This document shows, piece by piece, positions 46,343 to 55,106 of a DNA stretch of 64,000 nucleotides. Position 1 is the stretch's first letter. Every line of letters starts with the position of its first letter. The stretch is taken from positions 1-64,000 of the forward strand of contig NZ_JAAZTS010000004.1 of assembly GCF_019239235.1 (NCBI RefSeq), given 5' to 3'. The position numbers were made by a program, and so were the translations under genes. The notes below the pieces were generated by a model. That model did not search any database. It saw only the letters and a list, made by a program, of their open reading frames with translations, and was not told the DNA's origin. Source of the stretch: Caecibacteroides pullorum. GTDB lineage: Bacteria; Bacteroidota; Bacteroidia; Bacteroidales; Bacteroidaceae.

Positions 46343-46402
46343 GAAAGCACCGTTTTACCTGCACGAAAGCACTGCTTTCCACCTCACAAAGCAATGTATT
46401 AG
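46343..46402. repeat. 22-bp-period dyad array C (pepD-dxs gap)
   Basis: GAAAGCACCGTTTTAC (46343) and GAAAGCACTGCTTTCC (46365) are followed in phase by a decayed unit at 46387 (CAAAGCAATG). Period 22, six-base spacers. Nearly the same dyads as array B, but with different spacers. The rest of the 390-base gap holds only the two divergent promoters. Confidence 0.8.
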
Positions 46403-46499
46403 TTTTATTAACATAACTCGATGCGTTTATCCAAACGACGAAACGCACGCCATCCATTGTTTTTCCGCAAATTATTTCCGACATCCGATTTCTTTTTGT

Positions 46500-46507
46500 T
46501 ACTTTTG
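46500..46507 (+). promoter_or_regulatory. -7 element of dxs
   Basis: TACTTTTG lies 33 bases before the dxs ATG at 46541. Confidence 0.55.
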
Positions 46508-46540
46508 CATTCTATTATAACATACCATAGCAATAGAAAG

Positions 46541-48451
46541 ATGGATACGGACCTGACTACATATAGCTTGCTGAACAGCATCACTACCCCTGAAGACTTG
46601 CGGAAACTGAGGGTAGAACAGCTGCCCGAAGTCTGCAAGGAATTGAGACAGGACATCATCGAAGAAGTGGCGCGTAACCCTGGACACTTTGCCGCCAGCC
46701 TGGGTACTGTAGAACTCACCGTGGCCTTACATTACGTCTATAATACGCCTTACGACCGCATCGTGTGGGACGTGGGGCACCAAGCCTATGGGCACAAGAT
46801 ACTGACGGGACGTCGCGACGCCTTCTCGACCAACCGCCGCTTCAAGGGCATCAAGCCCTTCCCCTCGCCCGAAGAGAGCGAATACGACACCTTTGCCTGC
46901 GGACATGCGTCGAACTCCATTTCGGCCGCCCTGGGCATGTGCGTGGCCGCCCGGCAGAAGGGCGAAACAGACCGCAGGGTGGTGGCCGTCATCGGCGACG
47001 GCAGCATGAGCGGCGGACTGGCCTTCGAGGGGCTGAACAATGCCTCGTCCACGCCGAACGACCTGCTCATCATCTTGAACGACAACGACATGGCCATCGA
47101 CCGCAGCGTGGGAGGCATGAAGCAGTACCTCTTTAACCTCACCACGAGCAACCGCTACAACCAGCTGCGCTTCAAGATGTCGCGCATCCTCTTCAAGATG
47201 GGCATCCTCAACGAAGAGCGGCGCAAGGCCCTCATCCGCTTTGCCAACAGCCTGAAGTCCATGGCCGCCCAGCAGCAGAACATCTTCGAGGGCATGAACA
47301 TCCGATACTTCGGGCCCATCGACGGACACGACGTGAAGAATCTGGCCCGCGTGCTCCACGATATCAAGGACCTGAAGGGCCCCAAGATACTTCACCTGCA
47401 CACCACCAAGGGCAAGGGCTTCGAGCCGGCCGAAAAAGATCCCGGCGTGTGGCACGCGCCCGGCAAGTTCAACCCCGACACGGGCGAACGCATCCTGGCC
47501 GACACCAGCCACCTGCCGCCCCTCTACCAGGACGTCTTCGGCGAGACGCTCGTGGAACTGGCACGGCAGAACCCACGCATCGTGGGCGTGACGCCCGCCA
47601 TGCCCACCGGCTGCTCCATGAACAAGCTCATGGAAACCATGCCCGACCGCGCCTTCGACGTGGGCATCGCCGAGGGACACGCGGCCACCTTCTCGGGCGG
47701 CATGGCCAAGGAAGGGCTGCAACCCTTCTGCAACATCTACTCGAGCTTCATGCAGCGTGCCTACGACAACGTGATACACGACATCGCCCTGCTGCGCCTG
47801 CCTGTAGTACTCTGTCTGGATCGTGCTGGCTTGGTGGGCGAAGACGGCCCCACACACCACGGCGTGTTCGACCTGGCTTACTTCCGCCCCATCCCCAACC
47901 TGACCATCGCCTCGCCTCTGGACGAGCACGAACTGCGCCGCCTGATGTACACCGCCCAGCTGCCCGACAAAGGGCCGTTCGTCATCCGCTATCCGCGTGG
48001 ACGGGGCGTACTGCTCGACTGGCGCTGCCCGCTGGAAGAGATACCCGTGGGCAAAGGACGCCGCCTGAAGGATGGCACGGACATAGCCGTCGTCACACTG
48101 GGTCCTATCGGCAACATAGCAGCACGCGCCATCGCGCGAGCCGAAAAAGAGCAAGGATTGTCTATCGCCCACTACGACCTGCGCTTCCTCAAGCCACTGG
48201 ACGAGGAAATGCTCCACGAGATAGGACAACGCTTCCAACGCATCGTCACAGTGGAAGACGGCGTCATCAGCGGAGGCATGGGCAGCGCCGTGCTGGAGTT
48301 TATGGCCGACCATGGTTACAAGCCCGACGTGCGCCGTATTGGCGTGCCCGACCAGTTCATCGAACATGGTACAGTGGCCGAGCTCTACCACCTGTGCGGC
48401 ATGGACGAAGAAGGCATCTGCCACCAATTATCAATGAACAATAGACAATGA
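46541..48451 (+). CDS. dxs: 1-deoxy-D-xylulose-5-phosphate synthase
   Basis: First step of the MEP isoprenoid pathway (pyruvate + glyceraldehyde 3-phosphate), thiamine diphosphate-dependent. 636 aa from ATG 46541; an open frame upstream passes through the promoter. [19 protein letters not shown] near 77 and the ThDP motif GDGSMSGG...NDNDMAID near 150-180 are intact, as is the transketolase domain ([19 protein letters not shown]). The last residues (SMNNRQ) come from heptamer-like repeat sequence. Confidence 0.97.
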   Translation: MDTDLTTYSLLNSITTPEDLRKLRVEQLPEVCKELRQDIIEEVARNPGHFAASLGTVELTVALHYVYNTPYDRIVWDVGHQAYGHKILTGRRDAFSTNRRFKGIKPFPSPEESEYDTFACGHASNSISAALGMCVAARQKGETDRRVVAVIGDGSMSGGLAFEGLNNASSTPNDLLIILNDNDMAIDRSVGGMKQYLFNLTTSNRYNQLRFKMSRILFKMGILNEERRKALIRFANSLKSMAAQQQNIFEGMNIRYFGPIDGHDVKNLARVLHDIKDLKGPKILHLHTTKGKGFEPAEKDPGVWHAPGKFNPDTGERILADTSHLPPLYQDVFGETLVELARQNPRIVGVTPAMPTGCSMNKLMETMPDRAFDVGIAEGHAATFSGGMAKEGLQPFCNIYSSFMQRAYDNVIHDIALLRLPVVLCLDRAGLVGEDGPTHHGVFDLAYFRPIPNLTIASPLDEHELRRLMYTAQLPDKGPFVIRYPRGRGVLLDWRCPLEEIPVGKGRRLKDGTDIAVVTLGPIGNIAARAIARAEKEQGLSIAHYDLRFLKPLDEEMLHEIGQRFQRIVTVEDGVISGGMGSAVLEFMADHGYKPDVRRIGVPDQFIEHGTVAELYHLCGMDEEGICHQLSMNNRQ

Positions 48452-48481
48452 ATAATTAACCATTAATATTCTGATTGTAAA

Positions 48482-49822
48482 GTGAAAATCATCATAGCTG
48501 GTGCCGGCGCAGTAGGCACACACCTAGCCAAGTTGCTCTCGCGCGAGAAGCAAGACATCATCCTGATGGATGAAAACGAAGAACGCCTCAACGCCTTCGG
48601 ATCGAACTTCGACCTGATGGCTTTCAACGACTCTCCGACATCCGTATCTGGCCTGAAGGAAGCAGGCGTAGAAGATGCCGACTTGTTTATCGCCGTCACT
48701 CCTGATGAAAGCCGCAACGTCACAGCTTGCTTGCTAGCAGCTAATCTTGGCGCACAAAAAACCGTTGCCCGCATAGACAACTACGAATACTTATTGCCCA
48801 AAAACAAAGATTTTTTCCAAAAATTGGGTGTCCACTCACTGATCTATCCAGAGATGTTGGCCGCCAAAGAAATCGTAGCCTCTATCCGCATGAGTTGGGT
48901 GCGTCAATGGTGGGAATTCTGTGGAGGAGCCCTGATCTTGATAGGTACCAAAATGCGTGAAAAGGCAGAAATTCTAAACATACCTCTACACCAATTAGGA
49001 GGTCCTGACCTTCCCTACCACATCGTAGCAATCAAACGAGGCAACGAGACACTTATTCCACGAGGCGACGACGTCATCAAGCTGCATGATATTGTCTATT
49101 TTACCACTACACGCAAATATATCCCCTACGTACGCAAAGTAGCGGGCAAGGAAGATTATCCTGACGTACGCAACGTTATGATCATGGGAGGAAGTCGGAT
49201 TGCCACACGAACAGCACAATATATCCCCGATTACATGCAAATGAAGATCATCGACAACGACCTGAGCCGATGCAATCGCTTGAGCGAAATATTAGATGAT
49301 CGAATTATGATCATAAATGGAGATGGTCGCGACATGGACTTACTGTTGGAAGAGGGATTGAAGAATACAGAAGCTTTTGTGGCACTGACAGGCAATTCTG
49401 AAACAAACATCTTGGCTTGTCTGGCCGCCAAACGTATGGGTGTACGTAAAACTGTAGCAGAAGTAGAAAACATCGACTACATCGGCATGGCTGAAAGCTT
49501 AGATATCGGCACTGTAATTAATAAGAAGATGATAGCCGCCAGCCATATCTACCAAATGATGCTTGATGCCGACGTAAGCAACGTAAAGTGCCTGACTGTG
49601 GCCAATGCCGATGTAGCCGAATTCACAGTCAAGGCAGGCTCCAAGATCACCAAACATCCAGTTAAAGATTTAGGTATGCCCAAAGGAGTCACTATCGGCG
49701 GCCTTATCCGTCAGGGCGAAGGTGTCGTCGTAACAGGTAATACCCTAATACAACCAGGAGATCATGTTGTTGTTTTCTGCCTAAGTATGATGATCAAGAA
49801 AATCGAGCATTACTTTAGTTAA
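48482..49822 (+). CDS. trkA: Trk potassium uptake regulatory protein TrkA
   Basis: 446 aa starting at GTG. Two Rossmann RCK-N domains (MKIIIAGAGAVGTHLAKLLS and the second from VMIMGGSRIATRTAQYI near 230), each with an RCK-C domain. Binds NAD(H) and gates TrkH, the potassium channel. trkH is not downstream here, since a promoter and nuo follow. Lower GC than dxs, which it follows by 30 bases. Confidence 0.95.
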   Translation: MKIIIAGAGAVGTHLAKLLSREKQDIILMDENEERLNAFGSNFDLMAFNDSPTSVSGLKEAGVEDADLFIAVTPDESRNVTACLLAANLGAQKTVARIDNYEYLLPKNKDFFQKLGVHSLIYPEMLAAKEIVASIRMSWVRQWWEFCGGALILIGTKMREKAEILNIPLHQLGGPDLPYHIVAIKRGNETLIPRGDDVIKLHDIVYFTTTRKYIPYVRKVAGKEDYPDVRNVMIMGGSRIATRTAQYIPDYMQMKIIDNDLSRCNRLSEILDDRIMIINGDGRDMDLLLEEGLKNTEAFVALTGNSETNILACLAAKRMGVRKTVAEVENIDYIGMAESLDIGTVINKKMIAASHIYQMMLDADVSNVKCLTVANADVAEFTVKAGSKITKHPVKDLGMPKGVTIGGLIRQGEGVVVTGNTLIQPGDHVVVFCLSMMIKKIEHYFS

Positions 49823-49873
49823 GTTTGACATAGGATAAAAAGTGTAAAAAAAACCATTTTTTGTCATTCCGAG

Positions 49874-49942
49874 ATTACAAATAGATAAATTCTTATTTGT
49901 AATTTTGCAGACCGAAAATGAAAAGGGGAGAAACGTCTCCCC
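49874..49942 (+). promoter_or_regulatory. nuo promoter, overlapping dyad and leader hairpin
   Basis: The -7 element TAATTTTG is at 49900-49907. A perfect 10-base dyad, ATTACAAATA (49874-49883) and TATTTGTAAT (49894-49903), half-sites 20 bases apart, covers the promoter. In the leader a 7-base stem with tetraloop (GGGGAGA-AACG-TCTCCCC, 49925-49942) stands 30 bases before the nuoA start. Confidence 0.6.
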
Positions 49943-49971
49943 ATAACAAACACTAAAATCTTGTCAGATTT

Positions 49972-50322
49972 ATGAATTTTACCTTCTTAGTTACCGTCGT
50001 GTTGACGGCTGTCATTTTCGTGGGCGTAGTCATCGCCATTTCTCATGCGATAGCGCCCCGCTCGTACAATCCACAGAAGATGGAGCCCTATGAATGCGGT
50101 ATTCCTACCCGAGGCCGTTCATGGATGCAGTTCCGCGTAGGCTATTACCTCTTCGCTATTCTTTTTCTAATGTTTGAAGTAGAAACGGTCTTTCTTTTTC
50201 CATGGGCTATCACTGTGAAGCAACTGGGACCGCAAACTTTAACAGGCATCCTCTTCTTTTTCTTTGTATTAGTGCTGGGACTGGCTTATGCCTGGCGGAA
50301 AGGAGCACTCGAATGGAAGTAA
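49972..50322 (+). CDS. nuoA: complex I subunit NuoA
   Basis: 116 aa, three membrane helices (about 3-25, 60-80, 88-107), with the conserved [13 protein letters not shown] loop between helices 1 and 2. First gene of the nuo operon; overlaps nuoB by 10 bases. Confidence 0.97.
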   Translation: MNFTFLVTVVLTAVIFVGVVIAISHAIAPRSYNPQKMEPYECGIPTRGRSWMQFRVGYYLFAILFLMFEVETVFLFPWAITVKQLGPQTLTGILFFFFVLVLGLAYAWRKGALEWK

Positions 50323-50912
50323 CGAAGAAACCCGTCATCAAGTCCATCCCTTACGAAGAATTTCAGGACAACGAAACACTCGAGAAAATCATTCAAGAAC
50401 TGAACGCCGGCGGCGTGAACGTCGTAGTAGGAGCATTAGATACGCTTATCGACTGGGGCCGCAGCAATTCCCTCTGGCCTCTGACCTTCGCTACCAGCTG
50501 CTGTGGCATCGAATTCATGGCTGTATGTGCCGCCCGATACGACATCGCTCGCTTCGGTTTCGAAGTAACCCGAAACAGTCCCCGACAGGCCGATGTCATC
50601 CTCGTAAGCGGCACCATCACCCACAAAATGGCTCCTGTACTCCGACGCCTGTACGACCAGATGGCCGACCCCAAATACGTCGTGGCCGTGGGCGGATGCG
50701 CCGTCAGTGGAGGCCCCTTCCGCAAGTCCTACCACGTGGTGCAGGGCGTGGACCAGATACTGCCCGTCGACGTCTATGTGCCCGGCTGTCCTCCGCGCCC
50801 CGAAGCCTTCCTCTACGGCATGATGCAGCTGCAGCGCAAGGTGAAGATTGAAAAATTCTTCGGAGGAGTGAACAGAAAAATGAAGAACGAGGATATGAAG
50901 AATGAAGAATAA
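50313..50912 (+). CDS. nuoB: complex I subunit NuoB
   Basis: 199 aa carrying the N2 cluster: Cys63-Cys64 in ATSCCGIEF, Cys129 in [11 protein letters not shown] and Cys159 in PGCPPRPE. Chosen ATG 50313 overlaps nuoA; a longer frame is discounted. The C-terminal tail ([13 protein letters not shown]) is encoded by heptamer-repeat DNA and is probably not functional. Confidence 0.97.
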   Translation: MEVTKKPVIKSIPYEEFQDNETLEKIIQELNAGGVNVVVGALDTLIDWGRSNSLWPLTFATSCCGIEFMAVCAARYDIARFGFEVTRNSPRQADVILVSGTITHKMAPVLRRLYDQMADPKYVVAVGGCAVSGGPFRKSYHVVQGVDQILPVDVYVPGCPPRPEAFLYGMMQLQRKVKIEKFFGGVNRKMKNEDMKNEE

Positions 50913-50913
50913 T

Positions 50914-52509
50914 ATGGAAGAAAAGACACTATACATCGAGCCCAGGCAGCTGCACGACGAAATGCTGCGCCTGAAGAACGAACAGAAAATGGACTTTCTG
51001 GAAAGCCTGACGGGCATGGACTGGGGAGTACCCGACGAAAAGGACGCGGAAGGCGCGCTGAGAGGCCTTGGCGTAGTCTACCACCTAGAATCGACCGAAA
51101 ACGGTCAACGCATAGTGGTAAAAACCTCGACCCTCGATCGCGAGCAACCCGAATTGCCTTCGGTAACCGACATCTGGCGCGGAGCCGAATTTCCTGAACG
51201 CGAAGTATACGACTTCTTCGGCATCCGCTTTGTGGGACATCCCGACATGCGACGCCTCTTTCTCCGCAACGACTGGGTAGGCTATCCCTTGCGCAAGGAT
51301 AACGACCCACAGAAGGAGAACCCCCTGCGCATGACCAACGAAGAGACCGTGGACACCACCCTCGAAATAAAGGCCACACAAGACGGCGAGACGACCGAAG
51401 AACGGACGGTGCTTTTCGGCGACGACGAATATGTAGTGAACATCGGCCCCCAACACCCTGCCACGCACGGCGTGCTGCGCTTCCGAGTATCGCTCGAGGG
51501 CGAGAACATCCACAAGATTGACGTGAACTGCGGATACATCCACCGCGGCATCGAGAAGATGAACGAAAGCCTGACCTACCCGCAGACACTGGCCCTGACC
51601 GACCGTCTGGACTACCTGGGCGCCATGCAGAACCGCCACGCGCTGTGCATGTGCATCGAGAAGGCCATGGGCGTGGAGGTGAGCCGCCGCGTGCAATACA
51701 TCCGCACCATCATGGACGAGCTGCAGCGTATCGACTCGCACATCCTGTTCTTCTCCTGCCTCTGCCAGGACCTGGGTGCCACGACAGCCTTCCTCTATGG
51801 TTTCCGCGACCGCGAGAAGGTGCTCGACATCTTTGAGGAGACCTGCGGCGGACGCCTCATCCTGAACTATAACACCATCGGAGGTGTGCAGGCCGACATC
51901 CATCCCAACTTCGTGAAGCGTGTCAAGGAATTCATCCCCTACATGCGCCACAACCTGAAGGAGTATCACGACATCTTCACAGGCAACATCATCGCCCAGC
52001 AGCGCCTCAAGGGCATCGGCGTGCTGAGCCGTGAGGACGCCATCTCCTTCGGAGCGACAGGAGGTACAGGCCGTGCCAGCGGATGGGCCTGCGACGTGCG
52101 CAAGCGCATGCCCTATGCTGCCTACAATGAAGTGCAGTTCAACGAGATAGTCCGCACCGAAGGCGACTGCTTTGCCCGCTACATGGTGCGCATGAACGAG
52201 ATTGAAGAGAGCCTCCACATCATCGAGCAGCTCATCGACAACATCCCCGAAGGCCCCTATCAGGAGAAGATGAAACCTATCATCCGCGTGCCTGAAGGCA
52301 GCTGGTATGCCGCCGTCGAAGGCAGCCGCGGCGAGTTTGGCGTTTACCTCGAGAGCCGTGGCGACAAGACTCCCTATCGTCTGCACTACCGTGCCACAGG
52401 CCTGCCGCTGGTGGGCACCGTGAACACCATCTGCCGCGGAGCGAAGATTGCCGACCTCATCGCCATCGGAGGTACGCTGGACTATGTGGTGCCCGACATC
52501 GACAGATAA
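50914..52509 (+). CDS. nuoCD: fused complex I subunit NuoCD
   Basis: 531-aa fusion of the 30-kDa (NuoC, about 1-115: EFPEREVYDFFGIRFVGHPD) and 49-kDa subunits (NuoD, from FGDDEYVVNIGPQHPATHGV). The quinone-site region HPATHG and the C-terminal DYVVPDIDR are intact. Start at 50914 just after the nuoB stop; an ATG at 50902 is an alternative. Confidence 0.96.
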   Translation: MEEKTLYIEPRQLHDEMLRLKNEQKMDFLESLTGMDWGVPDEKDAEGALRGLGVVYHLESTENGQRIVVKTSTLDREQPELPSVTDIWRGAEFPEREVYDFFGIRFVGHPDMRRLFLRNDWVGYPLRKDNDPQKENPLRMTNEETVDTTLEIKATQDGETTEERTVLFGDDEYVVNIGPQHPATHGVLRFRVSLEGENIHKIDVNCGYIHRGIEKMNESLTYPQTLALTDRLDYLGAMQNRHALCMCIEKAMGVEVSRRVQYIRTIMDELQRIDSHILFFSCLCQDLGATTAFLYGFRDREKVLDIFEETCGGRLILNYNTIGGVQADIHPNFVKRVKEFIPYMRHNLKEYHDIFTGNIIAQQRLKGIGVLSREDAISFGATGGTGRASGWACDVRKRMPYAAYNEVQFNEIVRTEGDCFARYMVRMNEIEESLHIIEQLIDNIPEGPYQEKMKPIIRVPEGSWYAAVEGSRGEFGVYLESRGDKTPYRLHYRATGLPLVGTVNTICRGAKIADLIAIGGTLDYVVPDIDR

Positions 52510-52588
52510 TCAATGGAGAATGGAAAATGAAGAATGGATTGCCTGTTGCCCATTCTTAATTATCAATCATCAATTATCAATTAAATAA
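52510..52588. repeat. heptamer-repeat spacer before nuoH
   Basis: AATGGAGAATGGAAAATGAAG then AGAATGG faces CCATTCTTAATTATCAATCA and further TCAATTA copies, ending 5 bases before the nuoH ATG. A local hairpin of 7-9 pairs is possible. No gene. Confidence 0.7.
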
Positions 52589-53665
52589 ATGTTTGACTTT
52601 AGTATTGTAACAAGCTGGATACACCAAATGCTGACCTCCCTGATGCCCGAAGGGCTGGCGGTCTTCATCGAGTGTGTCGTCATAGGCGTGTGCATCGTGC
52701 TGATGTATGCCATCCTCGCCATCATCCTCATCTACATGGAGCGCAAGGTGTGTGCCTTCTTCCAGTGCCGCCTCGGCCCGAACCGTGTGGGCAAGTACGG
52801 CTCCCTGCAGGTGTTCTGCGACGTGTTTAAGATGCTCACCAAGGAAATCTTCACCCCCAAAGGTGCCGACCGCTTCCTCTACAACCTGGCTCCCTACATG
52901 GTGATTCTGGCCTCATTCCTCACCTTTGCCTGTTTGCCCATGAACAAGGGACTCGAAGTACTTGACTTCAACGTGGGTATCTTCTTCCTACTGGCCGCGT
53001 CGAGTATCGGTGTAGTGGGCATCCTGCTGGCCGGATGGAGTTCCAATAATAAATTCTCGCTCATCGGCGCCATGCGAAGCGGTGCACAAATTGTCAGCTA
53101 TGAGCTATCTGTAGGAATGAGTATTCTGACAATGGTAGTACTGACTGGTACACTTCAAATATCGGAAATCGTAAGTGGACAAGCCGACGGATGGCTCATC
53201 TTCAAAGGGCACATTCCTGCAGTCATCGCTTTCATCATCTACCTCATCGCCGGAAACGCCGAATGTAATCGAGGGCCTTTCGACTTACCCGAGGCCGAAA
53301 GCGAACTGACTGCCGGTTACCACACAGAATACAGCGGCATGCACTTTGGCTTCTATTACTTGGCGGAGTATCTGAACCTGTTCATCGTGGCCGCCATTGC
53401 CGCTACCGTCTTTCTGGGCGGATGGATGCCGCTGCACATCGCGGGACTGGACGGCTTCAACACGGCGATGGACTACATCCCCGGGGTCGTCTGGTTCTTC
53501 GGCAAGGCATTTTTCGTCGTGTTCCTCATGATGTGGATGCGATGGACGTTCCCCCGCCTGCGCATCGACCAGATCCTCACACTGGAATGGAAATACCTCA
53601 TTCCCCTGTCCATGCTCAACTTGCTGCTCATGAGCATCGTGGTGGCATACGAACTGCACTTTTAA
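52589..53665 (+). CDS. nuoH: complex I subunit NuoH
   Basis: 358 aa, about eight membrane helices. The quinone-channel motifs [14 protein letters not shown] (near residue 61) and the loop [21 protein letters not shown] (two parts) are as expected. Links the peripheral and membrane arms. Confidence 0.97.
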   Translation: MFDFSIVTSWIHQMLTSLMPEGLAVFIECVVIGVCIVLMYAILAIILIYMERKVCAFFQCRLGPNRVGKYGSLQVFCDVFKMLTKEIFTPKGADRFLYNLAPYMVILASFLTFACLPMNKGLEVLDFNVGIFFLLAASSIGVVGILLAGWSSNNKFSLIGAMRSGAQIVSYELSVGMSILTMVVLTGTLQISEIVSGQADGWLIFKGHIPAVIAFIIYLIAGNAECNRGPFDLPEAESELTAGYHTEYSGMHFGFYYLAEYLNLFIVAAIAATVFLGGWMPLHIAGLDGFNTAMDYIPGVVWFFGKAFFVVFLMMWMRWTFPRLRIDQILTLEWKYLIPLSMLNLLLMSIVVAYELHF

Positions 53666-53706
53666 AAGTATCAGGTATTAGGTATAAAAATTATCAATCA
53701 GCAATA

Positions 53707-54195
53707 ATGGAAAATAACAACACTTATTTCAGCAGCTTCTTCAAGGGCATCAAGAGCTTGTCCATCGGCCTGAAGACCACCATGCGTGAGTTCTTCACGC
53801 CCAAGGTAACGGAGCAATACCCCGAAAACCGCAAGGAGCTGAAGATGTTCGACCGCTTCCGCGGCACCCTCGTCATGCCCCACAACGAGCAGAACGAGCA
53901 CCGCTGCGTGGCCTGCGGCCTGTGCCAGATGGCCTGCCCCAACGGCACCATCCGCGTGACAAGCGAAACCGTCGAGACAGAGGACGGCAAGAAGAAAAAA
54001 ATACTTGCCAAGTATGAGTACAACCTCGGTTCGTGCATGTTCTGCCAGCTCTGCGTCAACGCCTGCCCACACGGCGCCATCACCTTCGACCAGCAGTTCG
54101 AACATGCCGTGTTCGACCGCTCGAAACTCATCCTCACCCTCAACCACCCGGGCAGCCATGTGGAAGAGAAGAAAAAACTAACCACTAATGATTAA
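53707..54195 (+). CDS. nuoI: complex I subunit NuoI
   Basis: 162-aa ferredoxin-like subunit with two 4Fe-4S sets: Cys67, 70, 73, 77 (CVACGLCQMACP) and Cys110, 113, 116, 120 (CMFCQLCVNACP). The ATG at 53707 is used; the same frame is open upstream inside nuoH sequence but is not coding there. Confidence 0.97.
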   Translation: MENNNTYFSSFFKGIKSLSIGLKTTMREFFTPKVTEQYPENRKELKMFDRFRGTLVMPHNEQNEHRCVACGLCQMACPNGTIRVTSETVETEDGKKKKILAKYEYNLGSCMFCQLCVNACPHGAITFDQQFEHAVFDRSKLILTLNHPGSHVEEKKKLTTND

Positions 54196-54201
54196 GAAGA
54201 A

Positions 54202-54714
54202 ATGGAAATAACTCTTGAAACAGTCATATTTTACTTTCTGGCGGCCTTCATCACCGTCTTCTCCCTGCTGACGGTGACCACCACCCGCATGGTACGTTCG
54301 GCCACCTATCTGCTGTTCGTACTCTTCGGTACGGCCGGCATCTACTTCCTTCTGGGATATACCTTCCTAGGCTCTGTGCAGATCATGGTATATGCGGGCG
54401 GCATCGTCGTGCTCTACGTTTTCTCCATCCTGCTCACCAGCGGCGAGGGCGACAAAGCCGTCAAGCTGAAGCGGAGCAAGTTCCTAGCCGGACTCGGCAC
54501 CACCGTCGCGGGAGCCGCCATCGTGCTCTTCATCACCCTGAAGCACAAGTTCCTGGCCACGACCGACCTAAAACCGATAGAAGTCAGCTTCAGTACCATC
54601 GGCCAACAGATGTTCAGCAGCGACAAATACGGCTACCTGCTGCCCTTCGAGGCTGTCAGCCTCCTGCTGCTGGCCTGCATCGTGGGCGGGCTGCTCATTG
54701 CACGAAAGAGATAA
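54202..54714 (+). CDS. nuoJ: complex I subunit NuoJ
   Basis: 170 aa, five membrane helices; the pi-bulge-like region GYTFLGSVQIMVYAGGIVVLY (around residues 50-70) is conserved. Six bases after nuoI. Confidence 0.96.
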   Translation: MEITLETVIFYFLAAFITVFSLLTVTTTRMVRSATYLLFVLFGTAGIYFLLGYTFLGSVQIMVYAGGIVVLYVFSILLTSGEGDKAVKLKRSKFLAGLGTTVAGAAIVLFITLKHKFLATTDLKPIEVSFSTIGQQMFSSDKYGYLLPFEAVSLLLLACIVGGLLIARKR

Positions 54715-54736
54715 CAACATAAAAAGATTACGACTT

Positions 54737-55045
54737 ATGATACACATGGAATATTACCTGATCGTGTCGGCCATCATGTTCTTTGCGGGTATCTACGGAT
54801 TCTTCACCCGCCGCAACACACTGGCCATATTGATTTCCATCGAGCTGATACTGAACGCTACAGACATCAACTTTGCCGTGTTCAACCGCTTTCTTTTTCC
54901 GGGAAGCCTTGAAGGTTATTTCTTCGCCCTGTTCTCCATCGCCATCTCGGCTGCGGAAACAGCTATCGCCATTGCCATCATGATCAACATCTACCGCAAC
55001 ATCCGAAGCATTCAGGTGAACAATCTGGATGAAATGAAGTGGTGA
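54737..55045 (+). CDS. nuoK: complex I subunit NuoK
   Basis: 102 aa, three helices. Carries the membrane glutamates in ISIELILNATDINF (about 37-50) and AISAAETAIAIAI (about 72-84). Start at 54737 or 54746 (MEYYLIV). Confidence 0.96.
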   Translation: MIHMEYYLIVSAIMFFAGIYGFFTRRNTLAILISIELILNATDINFAVFNRFLFPGSLEGYFFALFSIAISAAETAIAIAIMINIYRNIRSIQVNNLDEMKW

Positions 55046-55106
55046 TTCTGATGGTTTAGGTTTTAGGTATTAGGTTTTAATTTTCAATTTTAAATTATCC
55101 ATTATT

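Noticed and set aside
40731..46402. Arrays B and C as transcription terminators
   Set aside because: Both lie between divergently transcribed genes, upstream of both starts.
46727..48427. Long minus-strand open frame (566 codons) opposite dxs
   Set aside because: It mirrors the GC-rich codons of dxs, has no recognisable domain, and dxs is certain. The same applies to long antisense frames opposite purM (12815-14233) and nuoCD (51085-52386).
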